Source: Bacillota bacterium
GTDB taxonomy: Bacteria > Bacillota > Clostridia > Acetivibrionales > DSM-1351
Length of the DNA: 22,128 nt
Direction: 5' to 3'
NCBI GenBank assembly: GCA_023443515.1
Contig: JAEZUC010000028.1
Span: forward strand, 1-22,128
Shown here: in pieces, positions 8,691 through 17,289 of the stretch
Numbering within the stretch: position 1 is the first letter of the stretch
How the letters are laid out: each line of letters starts with the position of its first letter
Program-made: the position numbers and the translations under genes
Notes under the pieces: generated by a model
Told to the model about the DNA's origin: nothing
Seen by the model: only the letters and a program-made list of their open reading frames with translations
Database searches by the model: none

Positions 8691-9837
8691 TATAGGTTCC
8701 TTTTACGAACTTATATATATCTTCATATACCTTACGTCCATCAAACACACCAGTTACGCCATTGTCATTTTTGTTCTGATATAAATTATATACTCCATTT
8801 ATACCGGCATACCAGCCTTTAAGAGCGCCTGTCATATAGCCGTAATCCAAACCGCCTTTCAAATAATCATAAAAGAGCTTCTTGTATAATGAATTAAACA
8901 TTAAAGTATCGTCAAATTCCATTTCAATTCCCTGGTTGTAGGTTTGAGCATTAGTTGCAATGGTTGTTATTCTATCATAATTGGATTTATCAAAATAGTG
9001 ATTAGGCTGCTGGAAGCAGAAATCAAAGGAATAGCTACTCCAGTTATGCTTTTGAGTTGCCTGAGACCAGGGACACCATGAATATTTCAATCCCAGGGAG
9101 TGAAGATAATTTCCTGTGTTTTTTACTAGTTGAACTTCTCCTGGATTAGAAACAGTTATATCTTCCTGTAACCAATAAAATCCTTTAAGTTCTAAGTGGC
9201 TGTAATTAGCTTGGTTCCATCTGCTTAGTACAGTATCAATATACCATTTAACTACCTTGTATCTGTTATTTAACGGATCCGCCTGTAAATTTTCGCCTAT
9301 ACCATCTCCATCCACATCACCAAAGTTTGTAATATTGCTATTTGGAAAAGGTATCATAATATATACCTTGGATTTGTGATTTGTGAGGCCTAGAGTATTC
9401 GCTGTTTGTATTGTTGCTTGATTTAAAGCATCAAGTTGTTGGTTTGAGGTATAAAGGCGGTTTATATACCAATCCCAGCTTGATTTTATACTTGCATTTG
9501 CCGGATTGGTAAGTATTTCATGGTATACCCTGCCATCAGATGCATGTAGGCCTAAAAATAAAAAAGTATCAAATAGAGTATCATCTATTACATCGTTACT
9601 ATTTAAGTGTGCAACATAGGGGAGTAGGGTTTCCTTATCATATGTACCTTGTTCTTTTCCTTCGTAGGTTTTGTTACCACCGTAATACCCATTGTAGATA
9701 AGCACCATATTGTTTACATTTCCTGATGCTGCAGTATCAGGCGGAAAGTAGCCTGAGGCCGCCAGAGAGTTGTTTGGCTGGTTTAAAAAAATAAGAATTA
9801 CAATTAGTAGAGCAATAAAACTAATACCTTTTTTCAT
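7510..9837 (-). CDS. Secreted DUF4855 protein with three F5/8 type C (discoidin) domains
   Basis: The protein has 775 residues from ATG 9837, preceded by AGGAGG (9845-9850) at 7-base spacing. An upstream in-frame start at 9921 would add 28 residues ahead of the signal peptide and is rejected. The signal peptide is MKKGISFIALLIVILIFL, with cleavage near SLA-AS. The DUF4855 domain spans about 38-380 and contains a calcium-loop-like DVDGDGIGEN. Acidic motifs at likely strand ends are YWLQED (E225) and GIEMEFD (E305, E307, D309). Three discoidin modules follow at about 382-511, 515-647 and 648-775, each with a W/Y-x-VDLGQ strand and a GYKIQxSND loop; these modules usually bind glycans. There is no cell-wall anchor, so the protein is probably released. 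The enzyme activity of DUF4855 is not established here; a glycoside hydrolase is my inference. Confidence 0.9.
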   Translation of the reverse strand: MKKGISFIALLIVILIFLNQPNNSLAASGYFPPDTAASGNVNNMVLIYNGYYGGNKTYEGKEQGTYDKETLLPYVAHLNSNDVIDDTLFDTFLFLGLHASDGRVYHEILTNPANASIKSSWDWYINRLYTSNQQLDALNQATIQTANTLGLTNHKSKVYIMIPFPNSNITNFGDVDGDGIGENLQADPLNNRYKVVKWYIDTVLSRWNQANYSHLELKGFYWLQEDITVSNPGEVQLVKNTGNYLHSLGLKYSWCPWSQATQKHNWSSYSFDFCFQQPNHYFDKSNYDRITTIATNAQTYNQGIEMEFDDTLMFNSLYKKLFYDYLKGGLDYGYMTGALKGWYAGINGVYNLYQNKNDNGVTGVFDGRKVYEDIYKFVKGTYTPPENIAHYKPVYASSSESSTFAANNAVDSNYYSRWSSNYSDSQWLYVDLGQPYNVNSVRLHWESAYAKGYKIQVSNDATNWTDVFATSTGDGGVDEISFSPVSARYVRMLGTQRATAFGYSLYEFLVFDQSGGTAPVKNIALAKTSSASSYQSAGYESNKAFDGNSATRWGSIASDSQWIYVDLGQSRNVNRVILNWEAAYGKGYKIQLSNDAVTWTDVYTTTTGDGGTDDISFTATNARYVRMLGISRGTAFGYSLYDFEVYDVPNLALNKTVTASSSENAFQPISAVDGNPSTRWSSLYTNSEWLKVDLGQVNVVNRVKLNWESAYGSGYKIQVSNDGANWTDIFTTTTGNGGIDDISFAPVNARYVRLYGTQRATAFGYSVYEFEVYGN

Positions 9838-9863
9838 AAATAAACCTCCTAAAATAATAATTT

Positions 9864-9885
9864 TTTGTGTGTATAAATACACAAA
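9864..9885. promoter_or_regulatory. Palindrome in the leader of the minus-strand DUF4855 gene
   Basis: TTTGTGT (9864-9870) and ACACAAA (9879-9885) are 7-bp inverted arms around GTATAAAT. The inner GTGTATAAATACAC (9869-9882) is also symmetric. It lies between the candidate -10 (9893-9898) and the ribosome site, so it could be a repressor operator or a leader hairpin. It does not match the catabolite-repression cre consensus. Confidence 0.4.
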
Positions 9886-9936
9886 GTCAACCTCTATAAT
9901 TTTAATGTTAATGTTTACCACCTTAGAAATAAACAG

Positions 9937-9968
9937 GCTTATTTTGATGTTTAGTATTTTTTATTGAC
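9937..9968 (-). promoter_or_regulatory. Degenerate direct-repeat regulator site for the minus-strand DUF4855 gene
   Basis: Read on the minus strand, GTCAATAAAAAATAC and ATCAAAATAAGC have their TC positions exactly 20 bases apart, the same spacing as the better sites at 9975 and 15674. Only the promoter-proximal half is a good match. It ends about 39 bases before the candidate -10 TATAGA (9893-9898), roughly one helical turn farther than in the other two sites. Confidence 0.4.
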
Positions 9969-9974
9969 CTTGAA

Positions 9975-10007
9975 TGTCAAAATAAACTCCTATAAGTAAA
10001 AATAAAC
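9975..10007 (+). promoter_or_regulatory. Direct-repeat operator, probable YesN-type regulator site 1
   Basis: TGTCAAAATAAAC (9975-9987) is followed by AGTAAAAATAAAC (9995-10007). The shared AAAATAAAC cores start 20 bases apart (9979 and 9999). The same arrangement recurs at 15674-15706. The second half ends 3 bases before a weak -35 (TTTAAT, 10011-10016), the position expected for an AraC-type activator. Confidence 0.65.
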
Positions 10008-10010
10008 CTA

Positions 10011-10039
10011 TTTAATGGTATATAGGTATAAAGTATAAT
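10011..10039 (+). promoter_or_regulatory. Candidate activated promoter upstream of the SLH-DUF4855 gene
   Basis: A weak -35 TTTAAT (10011-10016) and a perfect TATAAT (10034-10039) are 17 bases apart, directly downstream of operator site 1. The transcript would carry a leader of about 250 bases before the ATG at 10296. Confidence 0.5.
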
Positions 10040-10197
10040 TAAATAGCAATATTATTTTTATTAAATTCAACAATAAACTTCTATTATAAATGCTCAAAAA
10101 ATTATAAGAAAGACCATCAATCCTATGTATTGTTTTAGATATCTAATACTGATGATACTATTTATACCTTACGAGGTTTACATAAAGTTGTTATTTC

Positions 10198-10226
10198 GGT
10201 TAACATATTTAAAGTTTTGATATAAT
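10198..10226 (+). promoter_or_regulatory. Second candidate promoter of the SLH-DUF4855 gene
   Basis: A perfect TATAAT at 10221-10226 has a poor -35 GGTTAA (10198-10203) at 17-base spacing. TTTACA at 10178-10183 with TAACAT at 10201-10206 (17 bases) is an alternative. Either would give a shorter leader than the promoter at 10011. Confidence 0.4.
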
Positions 10227-10295
10227 TTTAGTCAAAATTTTAGTCGGTAAAATTTAAAACTGGCTACTAAAATATATAATTCAAGGAGGGATTTT

Positions 10296-13200
10296 ATGTT
10301 ACAACGGGAAGGAAAAAAGGGGATTGCTTTTCTTTTGGTTTTTTGCCTGCTGTTTTCACTTGCTTTGCCAATGAATGTGCAGGCGGCTGTAGAAGCTGAC
10401 TTTAAAAACTTAGCAGCTGGAATTAGCTATAGTATTGACGGCGGGACTGCTGCTACAGGTGTCTTAACGGACGGAGTTTATAGTGATAGCGCATGGAATG
10501 AATTATGGTACAAGTCGCAGATGCCTCCACCAATACCTGAAGGTGCAACAAAAGAAACATCAATAGTATTTGACTTAGGTGAGCAGAAAACAATAGAAAA
10601 GCTTAAGTCCAACTTTTCAAACGAAGGCTACGGTATAGCTTCGCCAAAAGAAGTAAAATACTTGTATTCTGTGGATGGTACAACCTGGACCGAAGTTTAT
10701 ACAGATACAAATAGACAAACGCAGTCTGTATGGCAAAATCAAGGTGCAATATATGCACAATATGTTAAGCTCCTAATCACACAGGACGATGAATGGTTAT
10801 TTATTGATGAAGTGGAAATATGGGGTTATGATGATGGAGCAAAACCAAGTTTAATTGTTACACCATCAACAACTCTTCCTACACAGAACGATATTACAGT
10901 AACAGTAACAGCAAATGTTTACAACAATGGAGACAATGGAATTGAAGTACTGAAAGTAGCAGAAGGCTCACACGATGTAGTGTATTTTTCTGAAAACGGT
11001 ACCGACATTACTGCAACTTCAAACTTTATAGTTAAAGAAAACGGAACATATACTGTATATGTGAAAGATACACTTGGCAACGAACAAGTAAAGACAATAG
11101 ATATAAAAAATATTTTTGTTTCAGGTTATCGCAACCTTGTTCAAGGTAAGCCGTACAGCACCCTTGACGGTGAGAGTAAAACAGGGAAATTAACAGACCA
11201 AGTCTTTGGTGGAGTTAATGCATTTGATGGCAATTGGGAAAGATTCCAAAATGGAGTTGATGTTTATTTTACTTTTGACTTAGGAGAAAGTAAAGATATT
11301 CGCAAGATTTCAGCAAACCTCTTGAGTAAAAACAATGACGGTGTGTTTTTGCCAAACACTGTAAAATTTTATTCTTCTGAAGACGGTGAAAATTGGAATG
11401 AGTTCTACAACGAAATACCTAATGCCGGCAATGAACTTGGCACTGAAAAGATGGAGTGGAACGGTTATGATCTATATTCACGTTATATAAAAGTTCAGTT
11501 GCTCTCAGATACAGAATGGACGTATATAGATGAAGTTGAAATTTGGGGTGAAGAAGTAGCTGATCTTATTTTAAATATTTCTGCTTCAACAACAGAAATA
11601 ACATCCGAGGATGTTGAAATAACAGTATCGGCTAAAACCTTTGTACCTGATAACCAGATATCAGTGTTAAAATGGGCGGAAGGAACCCAAAATGCTGAAT
11701 ACTTTAATACTGATGGAAACAACATAGACCTTTTAGATAATAGCTTTGCTGTTCAAAAAAATGGTATATATACTGTTTACGCAAAGGACGCATTGGGGAA
11801 TGAAGTAGTAAAAACAATAGAAATAACTAACATTGTACCAGAAGGATACAAAAATTTAGTTGCAGGGCTTGACTATATAACTAAAACTCCTGCTAATGAA
11901 CGCTATCCTGATATCGGTAATAAACTTACCGACGGAAAGTATGCAACCGTTAATTACACCGATCCAAATTGGGTAGGATTCAAAGGCGGACCAAACAATC
12001 ATATAATCTTTGATTTAGGTGAAACAAAGTCCGTTGAAACAATTAAGGCAAACTTTTTACGTCAAGCAGATAAGAGCGTATTTTATCCGGTATCTGTTCA
12101 CTATTATATTTCACAGGATGGTATAAAGTGGAGCAATCTTGCTCACTTAAATTCCAAAAATGCATTATGGGGAGCGGGAACCGAAACTGAGAATATCACT
12201 TGGAACAGTGGAGATAATCTGGTTTATGGCCGTTATATAAAAGTAGAATTTATACCTGAAGCTTACGCTTTTGTTGATGAAATAGAAATACTGGGTTATG
12301 ATGGACAAAAAGATGGAGCAGTAGAAGTTCCTTATGTAGAGCCAAGTTATCAGGCAGTAGGTCCTGAAACCGGAGATATAAGTGACCTGGTACTACTTTA
12401 TAACGGAAAGTACGAAGGAACTTTAGGTGATTGGACAGCAGAGGAGATCAAACCTTATATCGCTTATGTTGATAAGGACAAAAAAGCTCAAGACTGGTTC
12501 TATGATGGTATTCTATACTTAGGAATTGCCACTGATAAAGGAGAAGGCTTAGGTTCACCGGTCGGAGCAGCAGGTAAAACCGGCTGGGAATGGTATCTAA
12601 ATAAGACATTTGCTGAAAATGGTGATCTTGACGAGCTTAGTAAGGCCGTTACAGAGGTCTCATCAGAGTTGAATGACCCTACACATAAACATAAGGTTGT
12701 ATTAACTTTACCGTATCCATCTTTTCTGGTAAACAATTTTGGAGATGTTGATGGTGATGGAATAAGTGAGAATTTGAGCTTCGAGGAAGTAGGTAATGAT
12801 GTAGCATTAGCCAATTCCAAGAAGGTTGTTAAATGGTATTTGGATAGTCTTTTTGAGAAGTGGGACAACGCAGGATATTCCAATCTTGAGCTTTCCGGTA
12901 TCTATTGGATGAATGAAAACATTGAGAATGAATCACCTTATGAAGCAGATGTTGTAAGATATGCAAGTAGTCTTATACATGATGAAGGATTAAAGTTCTA
13001 CTGGATACCAAACTATTTTACAAATCAGACTCAAGCATGGAAGGACATGGGCTTTGATGCAATGACTCTGCAATTGAACCATTTCTTCCATGACGACACC
13101 GAATATCGTGTTGAATGGGGAGCTTATAGAGCTAAAGAATATGGAGCAGGTATTGAGATGGAGTTTGACGAACGACTTCTCGCAGATCCTGAATATATGA

Positions 13201-15614
13201 CCAGACTTGTGCGATACATGAATGGTGCTGTAAAGTACGGATATTTGAATAATGTATTCAAAGCATATTATCAGGGAAATGATACCGTTTTAAAAGCGGC
13301 ATATTCCGATAAACCCCACGTTCGCGAAGCTTATGATTTGTTGTATAAATTTATAAAGGGAACTTATACACCAATACCGACTATTAATTTAAAAGCATCA
13401 ACCTTGTCGCCAACAACTGAACCGGTTACTATATCGGTTGATGCAGACACTGCAGGTCAAGACAATACTATTGAGGTAATTAAGTGGGCAGAAGGTGATA
13501 GAGACGTTAGCTATTTTGCCACCGGTGGTACTGTAATTGATAAAAACAATCCACAGTTTATCGCTCAGCAAAAAGGTACTTATACAGCATATGTAAAAGA
13601 TACCCTTGGAACTGAAAAGGTTAGAACTATTAAAATAACAAATATTATTCCAGCTGGATTTAAGAATTTGGCTGCAGGTTTGCCTGCTATTATTACACCG
13701 GAATTAACAGATGCTGAAACAACAATGCTTACTGACGGAGTATATGCAGGTACCAGCGCTTGGGGTGCTAATTGGGTAAAACAGCAATGGAAAGAACAGG
13801 GTAGCTACGAGTTTGATCTTGGCTCTCTGAAGACAGTTCAGCAGGTAAGCACAAACTTCTTAAATGCAGGATATGGGGTATACTTCCCTGATAAAGTAAC
13901 CTACTACTATTCTAAAGATGGACAGACTTGGACTAATTTTGCGGAAATAATTCCACCTGAAGAGGCTTCTGGAGCAATGAAAATGATTTGGGATGGAGAA
14001 ATTGATGGAGTATCTGGCTCTCCTGAAGCTACATCAGTTGTTGCTCGCTATGTGAAGGTTCAGTTTGATACAACAAAAGAATGGACTTATGTAGATGAAA
14101 TTGAAATATTCGGATTTGATGAGGTAACCGATCCTGGAACTGATCCCGGAACTGATCCTGGAACTAATCCTGGAACCCCGGGAGGTAATACTCCGACTCC
14201 TGACAAACTGGAGGAAATCAGTTCAAAGGTATCAAATATCACTACAGCCGGTAACCTTACTGATGATAAGGCAAAGGAACTGCTTGGTTTGGTAAATTCA
14301 GCTTCAAGCGAATTTGCAAAAGTAACTGATCCTGCAACGAGTTTGAAAATCGTTATGGACATCATTACTAAAGCTGCAGAAGCTTTGAAAAAAGCAGATT
14401 TATCTGATAAGATTCAGGATGACGCTGTTAAGTCCATAGAGACTACTTCAACAGGTATAATGAAAAAATTATCAACTATAACAGTTACCGGAACAACTAT
14501 ATCAACTGAACAAGCAAATAAGATAGTTGCCGGACTAGATACTACAGTTAAGACATTAAATGAATTAAAGGCTGCATTGGGTAATGTGAAATCAAAATTA
14601 AAGCTCGAGAATACATTAACTATTGTTACCAATTCACAGGTTGAGTTACCTGCATCTGTACTTAATGCTGCGGATAAAAACAAAATTGACAGTATTAAAA
14701 TTTCTACTGCTGCAGCTGAGATTAGAATGAGACCTGACTCTATAAAAGCAGCAGATAGCAGCAAGGTTCTTATATCATCAAATAAGCTGGATGTTAATAG
14801 TCTAAGTGCTACTACCAAGGCTTTAGTTGGAACAAATCCTGTTTATGAGTTTGAAGCATTCCTTGATGGAAACAAGATAACGGAATTTAATAAACAAGTA
14901 GAAGTTACAATACCATACACACCGGAAGCGGGAAGTGATGCAAGAAAGGTAACTGTATTCTATGTAACTGATGAAGGAAAGCTGCAAAACGTTATAGGAA
15001 TCTACAATGAAGCAACAAAAAGCATTACATTTAAGACAAAGCACTTCAGTAAATATGTGGTTAAGCAGAATAACGTTACCTTTGCAGATATACATTCAAT
15101 TGCATGGGCAACGGATAGAATTGAAGTAGTTGCGTCAAAGGGTATAGTTAGCGGAATAGGCAGTAATAAATATAACCCGCAGGGTAATGTAACAAGGGCT
15201 GAGTTTGCCACAATGCTGGTAAATGCGCTGGGTCTCTATGATGAAGAGGCAGTTGCAAAATTCACCGATGTAAAGGCTCAGGATTGGTTCTATCATGGGG
15301 TTGCGTCAGCTGTTAAAGCTGGAATCATTGAAGGCTTACCAAATGGCCGCTTTGCACCAAATGATGAAATTACACGTGAACAAATGGCTGTTATGTTGTC
15401 AAAGGCAATTGCTTTATTAAATAAACAAATTGACGACACGGCTGAAAAGAACTTTGTAGATAGTGACAAAGTAGCAGCATATGCAAAAACTGCTGTTGAA
15501 ACGGTGTCACGTTACTCGATTATGAACGGAGTATCCGGGAATAAATTTGCTCCAAAAGAAAGCGCTACAAGGGCAATGGCTGCTGTCGTGATTTATAAAT
15601 TAATAATGGAATAA
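10296..15614 (+). CDS. S-layer-anchored DUF4855 protein with discoidin-like and Ig-like domains
   Basis: A 1772-residue exported surface protein; AAGGAGGG at 10283-10290 supports the start. The signal peptide ends near VQA-AVEA (about 32). Domains in order: discoidin-like 1 (about 35-178), Ig-like 1 (183-276), discoidin-like 2 (279-418), Ig-like 2 (420-515), discoidin-like 3 (518-668), DUF4855 (about 690-1028), Ig-like 3 (1029-1118), discoidin-like 4 (1122-1273), a DPGT linker (about 1277-1303), a helical segment (1304-1435), a ZU5-like beta region with VEVTIPYTP and FKTKHFSKY (to 1592), and three SLH domains (1593-1772). DUF4855 matches the secreted paralog, with FGDVDGDGISEN, YWMNEN (E874) and GIEMEFD (E954, E956, D958). 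SLH domains bind secondary cell-wall polymer, so the protein sits on the cell surface. A polysaccharide-degrading role is inferred. Confidence 0.92.
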   Translation: MLQREGKKGIAFLLVFCLLFSLALPMNVQAAVEADFKNLAAGISYSIDGGTAATGVLTDGVYSDSAWNELWYKSQMPPPIPEGATKETSIVFDLGEQKTIEKLKSNFSNEGYGIASPKEVKYLYSVDGTTWTEVYTDTNRQTQSVWQNQGAIYAQYVKLLITQDDEWLFIDEVEIWGYDDGAKPSLIVTPSTTLPTQNDITVTVTANVYNNGDNGIEVLKVAEGSHDVVYFSENGTDITATSNFIVKENGTYTVYVKDTLGNEQVKTIDIKNIFVSGYRNLVQGKPYSTLDGESKTGKLTDQVFGGVNAFDGNWERFQNGVDVYFTFDLGESKDIRKISANLLSKNNDGVFLPNTVKFYSSEDGENWNEFYNEIPNAGNELGTEKMEWNGYDLYSRYIKVQLLSDTEWTYIDEVEIWGEEVADLILNISASTTEITSEDVEITVSAKTFVPDNQISVLKWAEGTQNAEYFNTDGNNIDLLDNSFAVQKNGIYTVYAKDALGNEVVKTIEITNIVPEGYKNLVAGLDYITKTPANERYPDIGNKLTDGKYATVNYTDPNWVGFKGGPNNHIIFDLGETKSVETIKANFLRQADKSVFYPVSVHYYISQDGIKWSNLAHLNSKNALWGAGTETENITWNSGDNLVYGRYIKVEFIPEAYAFVDEIEILGYDGQKDGAVEVPYVEPSYQAVGPETGDISDLVLLYNGKYEGTLGDWTAEEIKPYIAYVDKDKKAQDWFYDGILYLGIATDKGEGLGSPVGAAGKTGWEWYLNKTFAENGDLDELSKAVTEVSSELNDPTHKHKVVLTLPYPSFLVNNFGDVDGDGISENLSFEEVGNDVALANSKKVVKWYLDSLFEKWDNAGYSNLELSGIYWMNENIENESPYEADVVRYASSLIHDEGLKFYWIPNYFTNQTQAWKDMGFDAMTLQLNHFFHDDTEYRVEWGAYRAKEYGAGIEMEFDERLLADPEYMTRLVRYMNGAVKYGYLNNVFKAYYQGNDTVLKAAYSDKPHVREAYDLLYKFIKGTYTPIPTINLKASTLSPTTEPVTISVDADTAGQDNTIEVIKWAEGDRDVSYFATGGTVIDKNNPQFIAQQKGTYTAYVKDTLGTEKVRTIKITNIIPAGFKNLAAGLPAIITPELTDAETTMLTDGVYAGTSAWGANWVKQQWKEQGSYEFDLGSLKTVQQVSTNFLNAGYGVYFPDKVTYYYSKDGQTWTNFAEIIPPEEASGAMKMIWDGEIDGVSGSPEATSVVARYVKVQFDTTKEWTYVDEIEIFGFDEVTDPGTDPGTDPGTNPGTPGGNTPTPDKLEEISSKVSNITTAGNLTDDKAKELLGLVNSASSEFAKVTDPATSLKIVMDIITKAAEALKKADLSDKIQDDAVKSIETTSTGIMKKLSTITVTGTTISTEQANKIVAGLDTTVKTLNELKAALGNVKSKLKLENTLTIVTNSQVELPASVLNAADKNKIDSIKISTAAAEIRMRPDSIKAADSSKVLISSNKLDVNSLSATTKALVGTNPVYEFEAFLDGNKITEFNKQVEVTIPYTPEAGSDARKVTVFYVTDEGKLQNVIGIYNEATKSITFKTKHFSKYVVKQNNVTFADIHSIAWATDRIEVVASKGIVSGIGSNKYNPQGNVTRAEFATMLVNALGLYDEEAVAKFTDVKAQDWFYHGVASAVKAGIIEGLPNGRFAPNDEITREQMAVMLSKAIALLNKQIDDTAEKNFVDSDKVAAYAKTAVETVSRYSIMNGVSGNKFAPKESATRAMAAVVIYKLIME
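14130..14177 (+). repeat. Four tandem 12-bp repeats encoding a DPGT linker
   Basis: GATCCTGGAACT occurs at 14130, 14142 (one change), 14154 and 14166 (two changes). It encodes the flexible linker between the last discoidin-like domain and the stalk. It is a coding microrepeat and could vary in copy number between strains. Confidence 0.9.
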
Positions 15615-15625
15615 GTTAAAGACTT

Positions 15626-15671
15626 AGAACCTCAGAGTAAAGACAAAAATGTCCTCCTCTGGGGTTCTTTT
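15626..15671 (+). terminator. Rho-independent terminator after the SLH-DUF4855 gene
   Basis: AGAACCTCAGAG (15626-15637) pairs with CTCTGGGGTTCT (15657-15668), 12 bp with one G-U pair. A small inner stem GACA/TGTC lies in the loop and a T-run follows at 15667-15671. The regulator site of the next operon begins 3 bases later. Confidence 0.82.
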
Positions 15672-15673
15672 CA

Positions 15674-15706
15674 TGTCAAAATAAACACTCTGAAGTAAAA
15701 ATAAGC
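15674..15706 (+). promoter_or_regulatory. Direct-repeat operator, probable YesN-type regulator site 2
   Basis: TGTCAAAATAAAC (15674-15686) is identical over 13 bases to site 1. AGTAAAAATAAGC follows (15694-15706), with the cores again 20 bases apart (15678 and 15698). It ends 4 bases before the weak -35 of the transport operon. Confidence 0.7.
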
Positions 15707-15710
15707 ATGG

Positions 15711-15739
15711 TTCATTTCTATATTGGGCTAATTTATAAT
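15711..15739 (+). promoter_or_regulatory. Candidate activated promoter of the transport operon
   Basis: A weak -35 TTCATT (15711-15716) and a perfect TATAAT (15734-15739) are 17 bases apart, directly downstream of operator site 2. The geometry matches the promoter at 10011 to within one base, as expected for promoters needing an activator. Confidence 0.65.
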
Positions 15740-15809
15740 GAACATGTGGTGCACCGATGAAAAAAAGTGAGAAAGTCATATAAAAAATATAGGTTTAGGA
15801 GGACGTAAA

Positions 15810-17183
15810 ATGTTTAAGAAAATAGTAGCAATTTTACTCTCAAGTGTTTTGGCTGTTTCGGCTTTAGCCGGATGTGGCTCAGACAGTGCAAGCAAAGATA
15901 CCGGATCAGCGGCAAGCTCATCTTCAGTAGCTCAAGAAACAAAGAAAGATCCTGTAACAATCAATCTCTGGACTCTTATCCCTGATGACACACTACCTGA
16001 TAGTATTCCGGGATATATCAAAGCCTGGTCAGAAAAATATCAAAAAGAGAATGAACATGTTACTCTTAAAATCACTCACAATCAGTCAATGGAAAAAATG
16101 CTCACTGCTGTATCAAGTGGCTCTGGACCTGATATATTCTATAATCAATGGCCAAATTGTGCAACCTGGAGTGATAAAGGTGCATTATATGATATGACTG
16201 AGTTAGTAAATAACGATAAGAATTTTGATAAGGATGACTTTGTAAAAGGTGCTTGGGACAGAGGAGTTTATAAGGATAGAGTATTTGGAATTCCATTTGG
16301 AATCGCTTCCTCAGAAATATTCTACAATGTAGATCTTCTTAAAGAAGCAGGCTACGATGCTCCTCCAAAGACAATAGAAGAACTCGTTGAAATGGCTGTT
16401 AAATTAACTAAGTTTGACAGCAAAGGAAACATTACGCAAGCCGGATTTATACCTGATATGCCTTGGTTGGACAATGTATTGTGGCCGGTAGCATTTGGTG
16501 CAAACTGGATCGATACTGATACTAACAAAATAACTTTTGATTCACCTGAAATGGCAGCAGCATATCAATGGATGGTTGATTTAAACCAAAAAATAGGTGC
16601 TGATAAGCTATTGAAATTTAAATCAAGTTTATCTAAGCTCGATTCAGGATCAGATCCTTTTGTTGCTGGTAAAGTAGCTATGATGTTCAGTGGAGAATGG
16701 GAATTCGGAACTATCGAAAAATATAAACCGGACATGAATTATGGAGTAGCAGCAATTCCTTATCCGGCGGCAAAACCTGAATTGGCAGGCTCAATGTTTA
16801 TAACAACAAACGTATGGAACATCAACGCTAAGACAAAAGTAGACATAAACGAAGTTTGGAATGTTTTGTCAAGCCTGACATCTAAAGAAACTTATAAAGA
16901 GATGGCTAAAGGAATCAAGGGTGCCGGTCAGATGATGGGAAGAATATCAGCGTTGGATAGTTTCCCAGAAACAGCAAATCCAAAGTTTAAAGAAGTTGCA
17001 AACATGCTGAAGAGTCCAAATACCAGCGGATTCCCAATGGTTGCATACGTTAATGAATATCTGGCTTATATTAATGACGAAATGACTCTTGCATTAAGTG
17101 GTAAGCAAACAGTTGCAGAAGCTCAGAAAAAGGTTGTTGAAAAAGTTCAGCCATTGGCAGACAAAAATCCTATCAATAAATAA
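15810..17183 (+). CDS. ABC transporter sugar-binding lipoprotein
   Basis: A 457-residue extracellular solute-binding protein of the carbohydrate (CUT1) type. The lipoprotein signal peptide ends in SALAGC with lipid-modified C22, followed by a Ser/Ala-rich linker to about 48 and then the SBP fold starting TINLWTL. Landmarks are YNVDLLKEAGY, PWLDNVLWP and MMFSGEW. AGGAGG lies 7 bases before the ATG. It is the first gene of the transport operon and would deliver oligosaccharide to the two permeases downstream. It is a full-length paralog of the anchored protein at 6130. The epimerase and GH20 genes that follow suggest N-acetylhexosamine-containing oligosaccharides as ligands, which is inference. 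Confidence 0.93.
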   Translation: MFKKIVAILLSSVLAVSALAGCGSDSASKDTGSAASSSSVAQETKKDPVTINLWTLIPDDTLPDSIPGYIKAWSEKYQKENEHVTLKITHNQSMEKMLTAVSSGSGPDIFYNQWPNCATWSDKGALYDMTELVNNDKNFDKDDFVKGAWDRGVYKDRVFGIPFGIASSEIFYNVDLLKEAGYDAPPKTIEELVEMAVKLTKFDSKGNITQAGFIPDMPWLDNVLWPVAFGANWIDTDTNKITFDSPEMAAAYQWMVDLNQKIGADKLLKFKSSLSKLDSGSDPFVAGKVAMMFSGEWEFGTIEKYKPDMNYGVAAIPYPAAKPELAGSMFITTNVWNINAKTKVDINEVWNVLSSLTSKETYKEMAKGIKGAGQMMGRISALDSFPETANPKFKEVANMLKSPNTSGFPMVAYVNEYLAYINDEMTLALSGKQTVAEAQKKVVEKVQPLADKNPINK

Positions 17184-17207
17184 GAGTAAATAAAGCAATA
17201 TTTAAAC

Positions 17208-17238
17208 TTTCAGAGGGACACTTTGTGTCCCTCTGAAA
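17208..17238 (+). other. Intercistronic hairpin between binding-protein and permease genes
   Basis: TTTCAGAGGGACAC (17208-17221) and GTGTCCCTCTGAAA (17225-17238) form a perfect 14-bp stem with a TTT loop. No T-run follows, so it is not a typical terminator. Such hairpins after binding-protein genes commonly protect the upstream mRNA or reduce read-through, giving more binding protein than permease. Confidence 0.8.
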
Positions 17239-17289
17239 TATAGTCATAGTCGATAAAATTGATTATGGTATTCAAGGAGGGACAATTTT

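Larger units (their letters stand above)
9838..10295. promoter_or_regulatory. Divergent regulatory region between the two DUF4855 genes
   Basis: These 458 bases hold no convincing gene. From left to right they contain the minus-strand ribosome site (9845-9850), a 22-bp palindrome (9864-9885), a candidate minus-strand -10 TATAGA (9893-9898), a degenerate regulator site on the minus strand (9937-9968), a strong plus-strand regulator site (9975-10007), a plus promoter (10011-10039), a partial second copy AATAAACTTCTATTATAA (10072-10089), another plus promoter (10198-10226), and a 10-bp direct repeat AATTTTAGTC (10224-10233 and 10236-10245). The last repeat overlaps an inverted repeat AAATTTT/AAAATTT (10235-10255). 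No riboswitch or tRNA-like fold was recognised. Confidence 0.7.
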